DNA of 64,000 bases. Origin: Gyrodactylus bullatarudis. Its lineage: Eukaryota > Platyhelminthes > Monogenea > Gyrodactylidea > Gyrodactylidae. Made by a program: the position numbers and the translations under genes. The stretch spans positions 62,001 to 126,000 of the forward strand of contig SSNU01000104.1 of assembly GCA_012064415.1 (NCBI GenBank), in the 5' to 3' direction. Of the stretch, positions 1 to 13,400 are shown one piece after another; position 1 is the stretch's first letter; the number at the start of each line of letters is the position of its first letter. Below the pieces are notes generated by a model that saw only the letters and a program-made list of their open reading frames with translations, was not told where the DNA came from and did not search any database.

Positions 1-159
1 ATTCCATAATGGGATCCAAAAGTTATTTGTGTCACTGATTAATCGGAGAAAAATATTGAGTTTTTCGTAGAAATTGTAAACTCTCATCTTCGTGTCAAGT
101 CTAACTTTAGGTGCAAAATGAAAAAGATTTATAAAATTTTTATGTTTTTGAAGATCCTT

Positions 160-750
160 TATTCCAATTACTAGGGCCTCAAATGTCCTAAAATGTCTAC
201 TTTTTCCTTGAGGTCTATTTTTGATGAAAATGCTGAAAATTCATTCCAAAATGTTATACCTGATAAAGGGTCAAAATTAGAATGTCCTAAAATGGTCTAA
301 AACAAATTTCTCGTCCTAAAACTAAAAGTCCTATTTCTAACGTCCTAAAATTCAAAATGGCGTGCACTTAAAAAGATTGTTGCATGCTTCTCTCTAATTG
401 GTCGAAAAATATACACTACCACGTGTATTAAAATATTTCAACCAATCAGAAGCAAGCATTTATATTCAATATCTATTGCTTTGTTTCATTTTTGAATCAT
501 TCATTTGAAAATGGTTAACAACTCTAATAGGTGCATGAAATACAAGTCTCAGTATCCAGATTTGAATATAATTTTATGTTAAATTTTAATAAAAAAATTC
601 AATAAGTTCTATATACTTACAAGTAGTCTTATATCATTTCGTAAAAATATAGCAAGGTCCTAAATAGGACGTTGGTTGAGATCTAGTGTATAAAAATGTC
701 CTAAAAGTTCTTTTAGAGGTCTTAAAACTTGAGGCCCTACTAATTACATG
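160..750. repeat. MITE-like element with TAGGGCCTCAA inverted ends
   Basis: The left end (about 165-183) reads AATTACTAGGGCCTCAA and the right end (about 730-746) is its inverse with one mismatch. The interior carries many short TCCTAAAA units in both orientations and no coding potential. A further TAGGGCCTCAA end lies near 37416. This suggests a short non-autonomous DNA transposon; I did not identify a clear target duplication. Confidence 0.45.
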
Positions 751-1437
751 GTTTCTTCTAAAGTAGAAAATATATCCTTCAATTTGTAAAATGTATCTAA
801 ATTTTCACTTGAGACAAAATTTCCCTTTTGTCTTCCTTTACTTTTCTCATGTTAATTATACGTGATTTTCAAGGGAATTGTTATTTCTCTAGTCTCTTTA
901 CTTAGCTCTCAGAATTATTACTAATTTGAATTTTTTTTCTTTTAGAAATTCATCAAGTGAGTCCTATTTTACTACAACATTTTACAGTCAAAATTATTTT
1001 TAGTGTAGTATCTTTCTGGGTGCTTATTATTGAGCTTTACTCGTGGGTTTTGAGAACTGTTGAGATTAAATCTTCCTATGTCAATGTGTATTTCATTAAC
1101 CCTTAAAGACGTAGAGAAAATTTGTCGGGGTACACGCAGACCTCGAAAGTGAATTTTTTTTTCAAAACGAGTCATTTTTAAATTGACATAATTACTCAAT
1201 GGAGTATTGTAGCTTGATAAGTCATCGATCATTCGAAAGAATATTAGTTCCTCTTTCAGAAAAGTGGTCAATAAATATTTTCCAGTTTCTCTGAAACAGA
1301 ATTATTGGTTGAGAAAGTTACCTTTATTCTGTTACTTATCTAGTTTTTCTCACATTTCTACCAATAATCTCAAGATGTAAAACTTATCTTGAATTTCTTG
1401 ATTAATAGTTCCCAATCCATTCAAAAAGTATTTCCAG

Positions 1438-4400
1438 CGCAATGAAAAACGATCTGAGAACCTGGAAGAAGACACCGATTTCGACGGATTTACTGACTTT
1501 TGGGAAACGTGAGTATCTTATAGAAGTTTTCTTCCAATTTGTCATGTTTTGATATCGGTATTATATCGATAATTTTTTTGAATTGAGCGGCTACCCTTAC
1601 TAGGTGGTAACGATAACACTGTGTGTCAAAAAAAAATTTCCAAAAATGTAATAGGGTAAGATCCATTTGTTTTTGATCCAAAATTTCACGCTGATTCCAA
1701 ATCTGGTCTCAGAATCTAAAAGTTGGGTTCAGTTTGGGAGATATTGAAGAAAATTGAAAAATGAGAATTTTAGGAAAATTGAGTGTAGTTTTTCGATTAA
1801 ATTAATTTGAAAAAGCAATTAAACCTTATTATAATTAGGCTCATTATGTAGAGCAATTAATTCTGCGTCGATTGGTATACAGATCAATGTTGCACCTACT
1901 CAGAACTGGCGAAAATTTTAAATAAGAACTTCAAACGGTAGAAAAAATCATCGAAAAAATCCACTAAAATTTACATTTAAAACAGACTCACGGCTTTATA
2001 AAAATGAAAATTCATAGTTTTCTTCAAGATTCTAGACTGAAATTTTTCGCTCTTTCGATTGAGCATACATTAAAGGAAATTGGATTTCATCTTCTGGGTC
2101 AAATTGATCAGTTTTTATGTCCCGTTTTGTAATGAAAAATTAAAAAAAAAGTTGCATGCCTTTTTTGTAACCAATCAGAATAGAGAACGTCGAAATAACC
2201 AATCACGTTTACAATTCAGTGAGTCATGCAATATTTTTGATTAGTAATCAAAAATTTCATTCCCATCATGTAACGTTTCCAAATAGTCATGAACCGGAAT
2301 TTTGAATGCAGAAATGAATGCAATCATAATTTTGATATTTATTCACAGATGTAACTCATTCAACCTCGTACATCGAAGCAAAACTTTTCATCTTCATTCT
2401 GGATCTAATCTTTATCAGTTTTCTTTAAGAAAAATATTGTCATTTTTTAAATTTCGATTTGATGTCACATTCTCATGAGCTGAGATTTTATTGATTTGAA
2501 AGTAAGACGGTGGTCAAACGAAGTTTTTTAGGAATAAAATTCGAAAAGAAAATCAATTTCGTTCTTCATCTCGTTTAAAAGTTGAATTTCAATCATTTTC
2601 ACTACATGAAAATCAATGGACTTTAGAAAATTTAATGGCAATATTTTGAATCAATAAAACATTTTCACCTCATAGTCCAAGAATGGGATTCTGGTGCCAA
2701 ATCGAAATTTGAAAAATGGCCATATTTTTCTTCAAACTATAAAAGTGTAGGCAACATGGCCACGATTCCAAAAATATTAACATGTTTGAATTCTTTATGA
2801 AAAGCGAGATTTTTGAAAAAATCACAGAATGAACTGTGGGTCGTTTGCCATTTGGGATTTTCCAAAAAAGAGATACAACAAATTTTCTGTTATAAGATAG
2901 TAAAAGAGGGAATAAAATAGCTCCCATGTGTGTTTACGTAAGATGCAGATTGAATTTCAATCGATTTCCCCCTCAACCAAGCATTCTTTATCATGACCTT
3001 TTAGTGATAGTTGAAACATTCAATTCTTTCTTCATTACACACACACTAGCCCATCCAAAAAGGAATGTAGAAATTTATCAGAAAAAAGAGGATATGTAAT
3101 AAAATATGGAATGGAATGGTCATCATGTTATCGTAACCACCACCAGATGAGATATTCATTCGAATTTATCCCACATCTTCGATAGCACTTTTATTCAAGA
3201 TTAAATTCTCCCTTGTCTATTATCCTGAAGAAGAAGAAAAATATATGAAATTTTCGAAAAAATCGAGAATTATTGATTCACATTGAGATGAATGTTGAAA
3301 ATATAAGAGGGAGGAAGAGACATTCAAATCAGCAGGTCTTCACCTACATTTCTTGGATCAGGAATGGAGAGAAAACTTACTTACTCGCTTACTTTTCTTA
3401 GGATATATCTCAAAGGCTTCCATCGTAAAGATTAGATTAATTATAATTATAATTGTGCATGTACAAATATCTTGTCTATACCCAGCTGTGTTCACAATTG
3501 TGCAATATGCCATTTCTTAATGTAATTAGAATTGCATTTCAATCAAACCAAATACTGTTTTACCAGGATAGAATACTTTTCAGACCCTTTAACACAGTTA
3601 CAGACTATTGAATTAGTCACATATTTGGTAAAAGAGCAAGTGGAAATTGAAAATCGAATTTCAATTTTATCAAAATTAAATTTACCAAAGTTTTCATCAA
3701 CTATTTCCTTAGGTATGTTACATTTGAGAAAGACATCCCTAGACTCCCTACCAAGCACTCCAGGAAATCTACAGAAAAATAATGCAATTCTGTATAATTC
3801 CTAGGATACCCGAATGTATAGATGAAAATCTACAATTGATGTTCTTGACGTCAACAGCATCGAAACTAATTTATCTTGAATTTAACATGAAAAGAAAATC
3901 TTTTCATTGGGATCCTAATCAAGATGACATCTTGCCGAATTTTATTCGATGATCCATTTAGTTTATCAAAATCCAATAATTTTTTTTTCTTCTTAAAGAG
4001 ATATTGGCAATGATGACAACATGGCTAGAAAACAAATCATCGTAAGTGCATTTATTTCAATGAATTTGGATTCGATTCTTTAAATAATCAATACAGCTTT
4101 ATTTATTTGATCAGATAACCGTAGGAATAAAAAAAATTAACTAAAGATTTTCATTCTGATTTTGTTTCTTTGACGATAATCAAAAGCATGAATAAAATAA
4201 TAGAGTATCAAATATAAAGAATATTTGTAGCAAAGTCCAGAATATATGAAATCTGTATACGCTTTTCTTCCGCTAATAAAATTGAGTGCGTTTATCAGAA
4301 TCAAAAAAAGGAAATAACTAATTTAAATTTATTCCTCAAGAGTACAAAAATTATGCTTGATCTATATATATATTTTGTAGCATTAAGAGAACAGAAATAC

Positions 4401-7400
4401 TATCTGTTAAATAGTGACTCAAGTTAATCAACTGTTTCTTACACCGAGAACGAATCATTATCTTTTGAAAATCTAATTCAGTAAAACATTCTTTAGTTAA
4501 TAGTCTTTATTATAGAATTGAAGCAGTTTTTTGAAGAATTTGATCATCATTTTTCAAATAGTATTTCAAATCGATGCAATAGACATGATCGAACAAGAAA
4601 ATTCATACTAAATCTTTCCTTCTGAAATCAAATTTCCTGTCATATTATTCATTACTTTTGGTTCTAAGTTTTATTTCTTTTATAAATAAATAAATAAATT
4701 CTTTATTGTCTGATAGTGTAGTTAGTACAAATTAGAAATTTTCAAGATATTTATAAATTTCTTTTTTCTCTAGAGGAATTTTCTTTTTTGTTAAATCATT
4801 AAAAATAGAGGGCAATCTGTCAAAGAAATATAGGGATTTTAAAGAGTTATTAATTGGTCTGAGTATTTTGACGCAGTTATTTCTAAGCGTTCTTCCACGA
4901 GGGACAGCATTCCAAAGAGTAGTAATGTTCGAGTAAGCAAGTTTGAGGCATCTAAAATATCGTCTATGTCGGAGTAATTTGATTTTGCAGAAACTGTTAT
5001 TCGGCAAAGTTGCTAGTCTTAAAAATCTTTTTTGAATTGCATCTAGGACGTGAGAAATCGATAAAGATGCTGGACACCATATAGCGGAACAATACTCAAC
5101 TGTGGGCCTTGCATAGATATTATATAGTAAAATTTTCATATTGTTGGTTTTGGCAATTTTATGAATATGTAAAGTTCTAGCAGCAAAAAGGTTGGCAATG
5201 GATTTGATATAATTATCAAAACGCAAGTTGAAGTCATATTCAAGACCAAGATCACGAATAATAGTTTTTCTTTTGTTTTGAATTTTATTATCATTTTGTA
5301 TATTTGTATGTCATCGAAATAGGTTTTTAACTTATCAACTTTACAATACAAATATTTGAGATGAAGCACGATAATTTTTATTAAACTTAGTTTAAGCTTG
5401 CTTAATGATCAATGAAAATTGACTTGAGTGCATTCGTGATCTGATCTTTTATAAAACACAATTTTTTCAAATCTCCAGGTTCTAGTTAAATAATTCAACA
5501 GACATATAAGCGTATAAATTTCTTTATTTGTGAAATAATAATTATCTTGAACGAATTTTCCGAATTTATTTTACCCAAAATATCTGTAAAGAAAATGATT
5601 TCCATCATAAACTTTGATATAACATTATTGGGCTCTAAGATGATAGGCTTTCTCTCTATTCTATCACGATTTTATGACGATAATACTTTCTTTTCAAGGA
5701 CAGTATAATGAATAAGGGAATTATCTGCACAAAAATGCAAACGCACAATTTGAATATAGGCAAAGAACCAGAATATAAAGAAAAAACCTAACACTAGATC
5801 CAAAAACTATATATATCTATATAAACGAATGATTGAATGAATTTTACTTTTTTTGAAAAATAAAGAAGAAATTAAGCGATAAAAGATTTCTTCAACATCC
5901 CTTGTGAAGGATGTGAGAAAATATACATTTTTTTCTTCATGCCGCTCCATAGGGATATTTATACGAATTCTCGGACAAGAATATAACCAGTCCAACTTTT
6001 AATGGGTTTATCCAGGGGAGAAAAATATATTTCCTCTGTAGTTAAAAATCCCATTGTTTATAAATAATTATTCTTCATTCTTGAAGCTTGATTATTTAAG
6101 TTGGCAGAATTAGAATTTTGATTGATATCTACAAAAAATATCCAAGAACTCGAAAATGTTTTGGATTCTTTTGGATTTCAAGTTTTCCTCAAATTTCTAA
6201 TTTTCAAAGTTTCAACTGGAAATTTCATTGAAGTTCAATACAGATGATCCCTCCAGAAAACCAAAAAAATCACTTTCAACTAATAGAATACGAGAATTAA
6301 GAAAACTCAATAGATTTTTTTCTGGCATGGTTTCTGAAGCTTTTGAATCGAATCCCATCAAAATCCCATTTTCCCAAACATTTTCAACATATCCCAAATT
6401 GATCGGTTTTTTTATAATAAAATGCAGTGCTGATTAATGATACCTTACAAACCTATTTCTATTTAAAATTGCATTCAAACGGCTCAAAATTTAGATTTTA
6501 ATCGATCGTAGTAGAAAAATTCATTGAAATTGTTGGCACTTATTCCAAAATCGGCATTTTCAATTGCGATTTGGGGTATCTAAACAAAACTTTAGAAACT
6601 CTAGAAAGTCGAATAAAATTTATTAAATTTTTTAATCTCTACAAGGAATCTGAGCGACATTTTCGAGAACAATTCAAGCAACTCCAGAATAGCATTACTT
6701 CGGAAAATGCAGATAATCAGCCTATTTTTATTACGAAGTCAACTGTTCTGAATGGTGGGCCGGGTGAAATTCTCAAGGATAACGGTTCCCTATTTCAGTC
6801 TTTCTTCTCAGGAATGCCCCTCTACCAGAGCTATGGAATGCTGGCGCAAAATGTGAGTCGATAACCCTTTGCATCTCTAATAATAATCTTTATGACCGGA
6901 TTATTTAGAAATCCAACCAGGTCACTGAGACTTCAGATGCTGCTTTCATTCCATTCAATGATGAACATTTCCTGAACAATTCGAACATCTTTAGATACCT
7001 TGAAGATATAACCACAAAAGCTTTCAGAGAGTTTGAAGTTACTTCAGACTCCAACGAGGGATCTGTCCATATTCACGAGGTAAATTTCACGATGGTTCTA
7101 TAGTTCTTACCAACTCAATTTTCAATCATATTTTATTTTAGGCTGGAAAAGAACCCAGAAAATCTCCCCAAGGTGACGAATCAAATGATCAAGAACCTAA
7201 GCGTGACTCATATCTGGATGAAGATAACCTCAATGATATTGGCGAGCAATTGGCCGCCAAAGCTGGCCCAAGTCGAGTAGCATGGTCAGAAATGCCAGAA
7301 GTGAGAAAATTTCTTTGCACCCAGAAAATATTTTTTTATGATTTGCACCCAATATTTTGTCTATCATATGGTTTGTAAATGCGCTGATAATCTATCTACA

Positions 7401-10400
7401 GTTATTTTAACTCAATTAGTTCAACCGATTGCATATTTAGATTCTAAAGATATGATTAATTTTTATCTTTGACTCTGGGAAGTAGGTTTTCAAAAAAAAA
7501 CGTTTAAAAAATTCATTTTTGACAAATGATGGAGCTTAGATCTTCTTTCTGAAGCTTACATGATTAACAATGTATTGGTAAAATGATGTGTGATAGAAAT
7601 AACTCAGCAGTACTTTAAGGGTTATGTCATATCAAAAATGAACGGATCGACTCTCTCAAACTGCGTATGATGGGTTGAATACAGCGTTGAAGTGGAGTTC
7701 AATATATCTCTTGCTAGAAATATATATTACCAATGGTAAAAACACATTCTAGAGAATTTCCTATTTTCTTTGCACTCTCTGTGATTTTTTTATTTTGAAG
7801 ATTTTGTCATAAACTCTGAAAGAAACCCTGGTTTATCGATAAAATAATTATTACTGTTCCTTCTCTGTATCTCTCTCCAACAGTGTTATATGTTTATAGA
7901 TATATATTCCGCTTATTTTATGGTTTTTTTGATGAAGGGATATTATCAAGTTTCCTGAATATTTCACCTCGAAAAGAGAAATTTCTTCTACAACCATGCA
8001 AACTGCTGATGGAAAAGGTTTGATTTTATTTCATATGGAATCTCGTAATCCTACAACCAGGAAAAAAATGTTATTCATTCAACTAGGGACTAAAATCAAA
8101 AAGATCAGGTACATTATTACTTTTGATTTTCAATCTACAACTGGGATTTTGATTTTATGAATTTGTCAAAAACTGAGTGTTTCATATGAAGCTTTCCTAA
8201 TTTTCATTTGAAAAAAAAAATGTTTGAATCAACTCGACACGAACCACGAACTTTGAATGTCTCGCCAAAAGATGGATATATCACTATACCAATCTCTTAT
8301 CTTGAAGATATCTTAGCTGAATTGGACTTACTTCGTAAACAACATGTCGCTAATAATAAACGAGTTCAATAAACTAACGTCAATCATAGACTCCCTTACG
8401 CTAAGATCAAACTAGATTCAGAAACTTTACTGGAGTCTCCCAAGCAGCTCCAGCTGAAACATCTTCTAAACCATCGTACTAAGACATTTTTGCCTCCATA
8501 CCTCCTGCCAAAATCTTACCCAAATCTCATAATAGTAAACAGTTGAAACTTCATCTTTCAAACCTACCAACAGTCCGAGATCCAATTCACTGATCGTTCA
8601 TCATCAATCATCCGAACCTTCAATCATCCAAACAACAATGACTACAATCCAGAAACACGCTCCAGGTTACTTAAAATCCTACTCTACCTCCAACCACAAT
8701 AAATTTTCTAACTTTACCACTATCATCAAAGGGAACAATTATCTTCCCGGACAAATCATTCAAAATATTCATAATGACTTGATCCCACACAGCATTGTCC
8801 TCTGTCGTGTTCGATCAGCTGAACACAGATTCCGTCTAGCATGGCTAGCCGAGAAAAAGAAAAAGAGAAAAGCGACCGAAGAACTAGACGAACCACCTGT
8901 TACCCTGACGCCTATTCGCTCCCCTAAAATCACCCCAGTCAATGCTACACAATCAATTCAGTCTAATGGTACAAAAAGGAATCTTCCCCCAGCTCAAAAT
9001 CCAGGAACGAATGAATCTAAAAGGTTTTTTCCCGCGCTCCCCAAAAATTCTGCTATGGAATGCGAGATCAATCCTTCCATCATTGTTTAACTGGAAGAGA
9101 TTCACTATTTCCCACGCTCCAGATATTCTGATCATAACTGAATCTTAGCTCAAACCCCACCACCTGAGCTCCGAATTCCAAATCAACAATTATCAATGCT
9201 TCCGAGCTGATAGAACTTCAAACCCTGGTGCATTATCCTATTTGTACGTTCATGCATTAAATCAATCTCTTTTAACGAATCCCATCCAAAAGCAGATATC
9301 CTATCCATAGTTCTAGAATTTAATGAAGCCATTATCCAAATATTTGCTATTGCCCTCCACCTATTACAAACTTGTCTGAGCGGGACATTATATCATTTAT
9401 TGAGTCTAATCTTTCACCGATCAGACAAAACCGTAATTTGATGTCATAGCTGAACCAGTTCATGACTCCGATCATCTCATTCTTATTTATATGAGTACTA
9501 ACAATTCCCCTTATAATGTAAAATTAGCCCATTATGTAACAGACATATCTAACTTTCTTTCCCTTACTATTCCTCTTATTGATGTACACTAAACTTCCTA
9601 GAAAATGTATTATCCGAAAAATAATCGATCGAAATATTTCTACCTGATTACTCATGAGTACGACCATTAATTTTCAAAAATATTTTTAGAACCTCGTGTG
9701 TTCTGAAGCGCCAAATAAGGCTTGAACTTCACAATAAAATTATAAAAATTTGTATTTTGGCTAATATCGCTATGCTCTTGCCTCTAAACCTTTTTCCATT
9801 AATCTAGCTCCATTAATAAGCGAAATATATTTTTTTCGTTCTACATCAATAAAAATAACTCCATCCGATGCAGAATGAAAAGTTGTTTCACTTGCCTAAA
9901 TTTTATGCATCAATATCATAATCGGTGAAAACTAGACGAGTTCAAAGTTGATATGATCGGGATATTTGTTTTCGAATGAAAATCGATAAAATTCCATTTT
10001 TAATCTGACTTTAGTTATGGACCCCCGTTTTTTCTTACCGATGACGTCATATCATGTAAGCTTTGCCATGTTGGGAGACCCCCGTTCTTATTCTAATAAT
10101 GAAGGATGTTGAATAATTATAATGTTGGCAGATCCCTATCCTTACAATAAGAACGGGGGTCTCCCAACATGGCAAAGCTTACATGATATGACGTCATCGG
10201 TAAGAAAAAACGGGGGTCCATAACTAAAGTCAGATTAAAAATGGAATTTTATCGATTTTCATTCGAAAACAAATATCCCGATCATATCAACTTTGAACTC
10301 GTCTAGTTTTCACCGATTATGATATTGATGCATAAAATTTAGGCAAGTGAAACAACTTTTCATTCTGCATCGGATGGAGTTATTTTTATTGATGTAGAAC

Positions 10401-13400
10401 GAAAAAAATATATTTCGCTTATTAATGGAGCTAGATTAATGGAAAAAGGTTTAGAGGCAAGAGCATAGCGATATTAGCCAAAATACAAATTTTTATAATT
10501 TTATTGTGAAGTTCAAGCCTTATTTGGCGCTTCAGAACACACGAGGTTCTAAAAATATTTTTGAAAATTAATGGTCGTACTCATGAGTAATCAGGTAGAA
10601 ATATTTCGATCGATTATTTTTCGGATAATACATTTTCTAGGAAGTTTAGTGTACTATTTTACAATTTAACTTTTAATTTTAACCTTTTTTGTAATCTGAT
10701 AGAAGCAGCTAAACGTATATCAAAGAACTCAAAAGAGTCTGATATAGTTCCATTACAGGTGAATTCAAATCTAATCCTAAAGTAGCATGGAAAAAAATTA
10801 ACTTCCTTGCAAACAGAAAATCCTCCAATTCAATCCCAAATCTCAATGCAAATGATATTAACGACTTCTTCACAAGCGTTTATTCCAACTCCCCAAAACC
10901 TGACCCAGTTGATTGCTCCTCTGTAGTGCCTCCCAATATCTCAGCAAACAATCTAATTGAAATTATTCTTAACTTCAAGTCAAAAAAAGAAAAGATAACT
11001 TTTTCTTTTTATAAGAAAGGCGATTCCTGAGAAAATGGAGAGATTGAGCTCTATTTCGGGCATACTCTTCAGTCTTTACATGCCAAATATAAATACATCA
11101 ATATTACAAGAAAGAGTTTGATTGGTCAGCCTTTCATAGGTAGTAATAGTTTCTGAGTATATGAGCCATGCGAGGGGTGAAAATGTACAATTGTTTGTGT
11201 GTAATTAATTACTCTCTTTTGTTTAATGTTCTCTTTTGAGATTTCTTGTATCCAAATTAGGATTACAATTAAAATGAATTGGGGGGTTAAAAAGGGTGTA
11301 TAATTTATAAGTCATAAGTCATGGCATTGATTGAAATTGTCTCGTTTAAAAAAGAAGGTAATATTTGTTTGTATTGGGGGTTTGGTTGTTATTGTTACCT
11401 GTTCAATGTTCCTCCTCTCTGTTTCGATAGGTTTCCTTTTGTTCCCAAGAATGGGTTTTGGAAGAACTAGAGGTTGAATGAACTTTTTTTGGACACATAG
11501 ACTGGGTTGTTCCTTCTCTATGAGAATTGCATATAGCCCATATTCATATCTATTCTCATGTATACTCAGAAACTATTACTACCTATGAAAGGCTGACCAA
11601 TAAAACTCTTTCTTGTAATATTGATGTATTTATATTTGGCATGTAAAGACTGAAGAGTATGCCCGAAATAGAGCTCAATCTCTCCATTTTCTCAGGAATC
11701 GCCTTTCTTATAAAATGACTAACAGCATAGCTAAAGTTAAAGATGACTTAACTCATCACTTGATAGAAGATAACTTTTTCATTTCCGGTGAACTACTCCT
11801 ATCCTTGCCAACCTCCTTTTTTGAAAACCTTGCAGTTTTTTTCAATAATTTATTAGTCAACTGTCACATTCCTAAAGATTGGCTAATTATTAATATTACC
11901 CCTATTCCTAAATGTGACAATCCTTCAACTCCTGCCGATCTTCGTCCAATTTCAAATATCCCAATTTTTCTCTCGATCATAGACAGAATCATTAATTCAC
12001 ATTTGAAAAAAAAACAACCTACCCTCAATCGACCCAAATCAACACGGACTCATAAAGAGAAGAAGTACCACAACTAATCTACTCCACTTTCTTGACAGGG
12101 CAACTATCTTCTATATGGTAACACTCCTTGGGCTGTAATTTATGTCGATATATCCAAGGCTTTGATAGACTGCCGTTTAATGTTATGATAGACACACTCA
12201 AAAAGTATTAGATCAACCCCCATATAATCAATCTAAAATTATACTTTCTAACTCAAAGACTCCAATATGTTAATATATCTGGTATATCCTCTACATTAAC
12301 TGAAATAACATCTAGTGTCCCACAAGGCTCAGTCATCGGTCCTACCTAATTCAATTTAGTTTTCTCAAGAAAAAACCCATCCAATGACTCAGTCCAATAT
12401 TTCAAATATGCAGATGACATCAAGATCCTTCTCCCACTTCAAAGGGATGCGGTTGCAATTGAAATCGAACTAACTCACCTTAATTCTTTGCTATCACACA
12501 TCAGTCTCACCCTGAATCACTCCAAAACAAAAATCATGTCCCTAGTGTCCCTACACAGCCAGCTCTTGGTTAATATAATAAAGGACCTGGCACTCACCTA
12601 CAATTCCAAACTCAATAACAAAGATCACGCCTCCACAATTATTAAGATAATGAATAGCAAACGCTTCTTCTTAAAGAAGTTCATCATCTCATCTAATATC
12701 CGACTGAACATCTTTAAAGGAGCGAGACATTCTCCCCAATTTTGATTACGGTTCTGGTCTACTTTGCCAACTTCCTCAGAATTTAAGCAAAAAGATCGAG
12801 AAAATTCAATATATTTATCTCAGATCCTGTCTGGGCCCTCACTCATATAAAACCCTGCTTGAATTATCTGGTCTACATCCCCTTTGGCTCCGAAGGATTG
12901 CTACCGCTGCCTCCCTTCTCAATAAAAGAGTCCAATCGAATTCAAGTAATTATAACCTAAGATCTACACCAGGATTTTCCATACTTCTCCATGTATTACT
13001 CCCACTCAGAGCCCGTTTTCAGATCAACTTATCCATTTTTAATGACATGAATATATCCCAGATTTGTAATTATCTTTATCAATTTATCCCAGTGAACCAT
13101 AACTATTTTTGTAATTTTTTCAAATAACTATCAAATTTATAAATAAAAATCTATTATTTTTATGGAGGGGACAAGAAGTCAGAAGAATATTTCATCGTCA
13201 GACTCTCAGACTAATTTGATTTTATTGCACTTAAAAACTCAAGTAATGCTCATGATTGCTAATGATCATTGATTAGTCAACCAGGTTCATATTTTCGAGT
13301 CACTTTAAAAGGGTGGACTTAAAAGAAATTAAAGTTTTTAAATATTTTATAAAAAAGTATCTAAAATCACAAGTAATCTGATATTAAATTCACTTTTTTG

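Larger units (their letters stand above)
8220..13150 (+). mobile_element. Near full-length degenerate LINE, interrupted by two foldback elements
   Basis: An ATG at 8220 opens an ORF1-like stretch (ends in RKQHVANNKRVQ, 8361-8371), followed by an intact 150-codon piece at 8638-9090 with a basic KKKKRK run. In another frame LWNARSILPSL and PDILIITES (about 9045-9148) match the start of an APE-type endonuclease. After the two insertions, the reverse transcriptase region is visible: PADLRPISNIPIFL (about 11931), SSVPQGSVIGPT (about 12310), the catalytic FKYADDIKIL (12400-12430) and a C-terminal region to about 13130. Frameshifts and stops are frequent, so it is dead. Foldback elements at 9594-10654 and 11007-11715 interrupt it. 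It lies in the 9-kb RhoGEF intron on the same strand. The clade is not resolved and differs from the 4680/26595 copies. Confidence 0.8.

Noticed and set aside
972..1271. 99-codon minus-strand frame near the left edge
   Set aside because: Open but without recognisable features; overlaps repeat-rich sequence.
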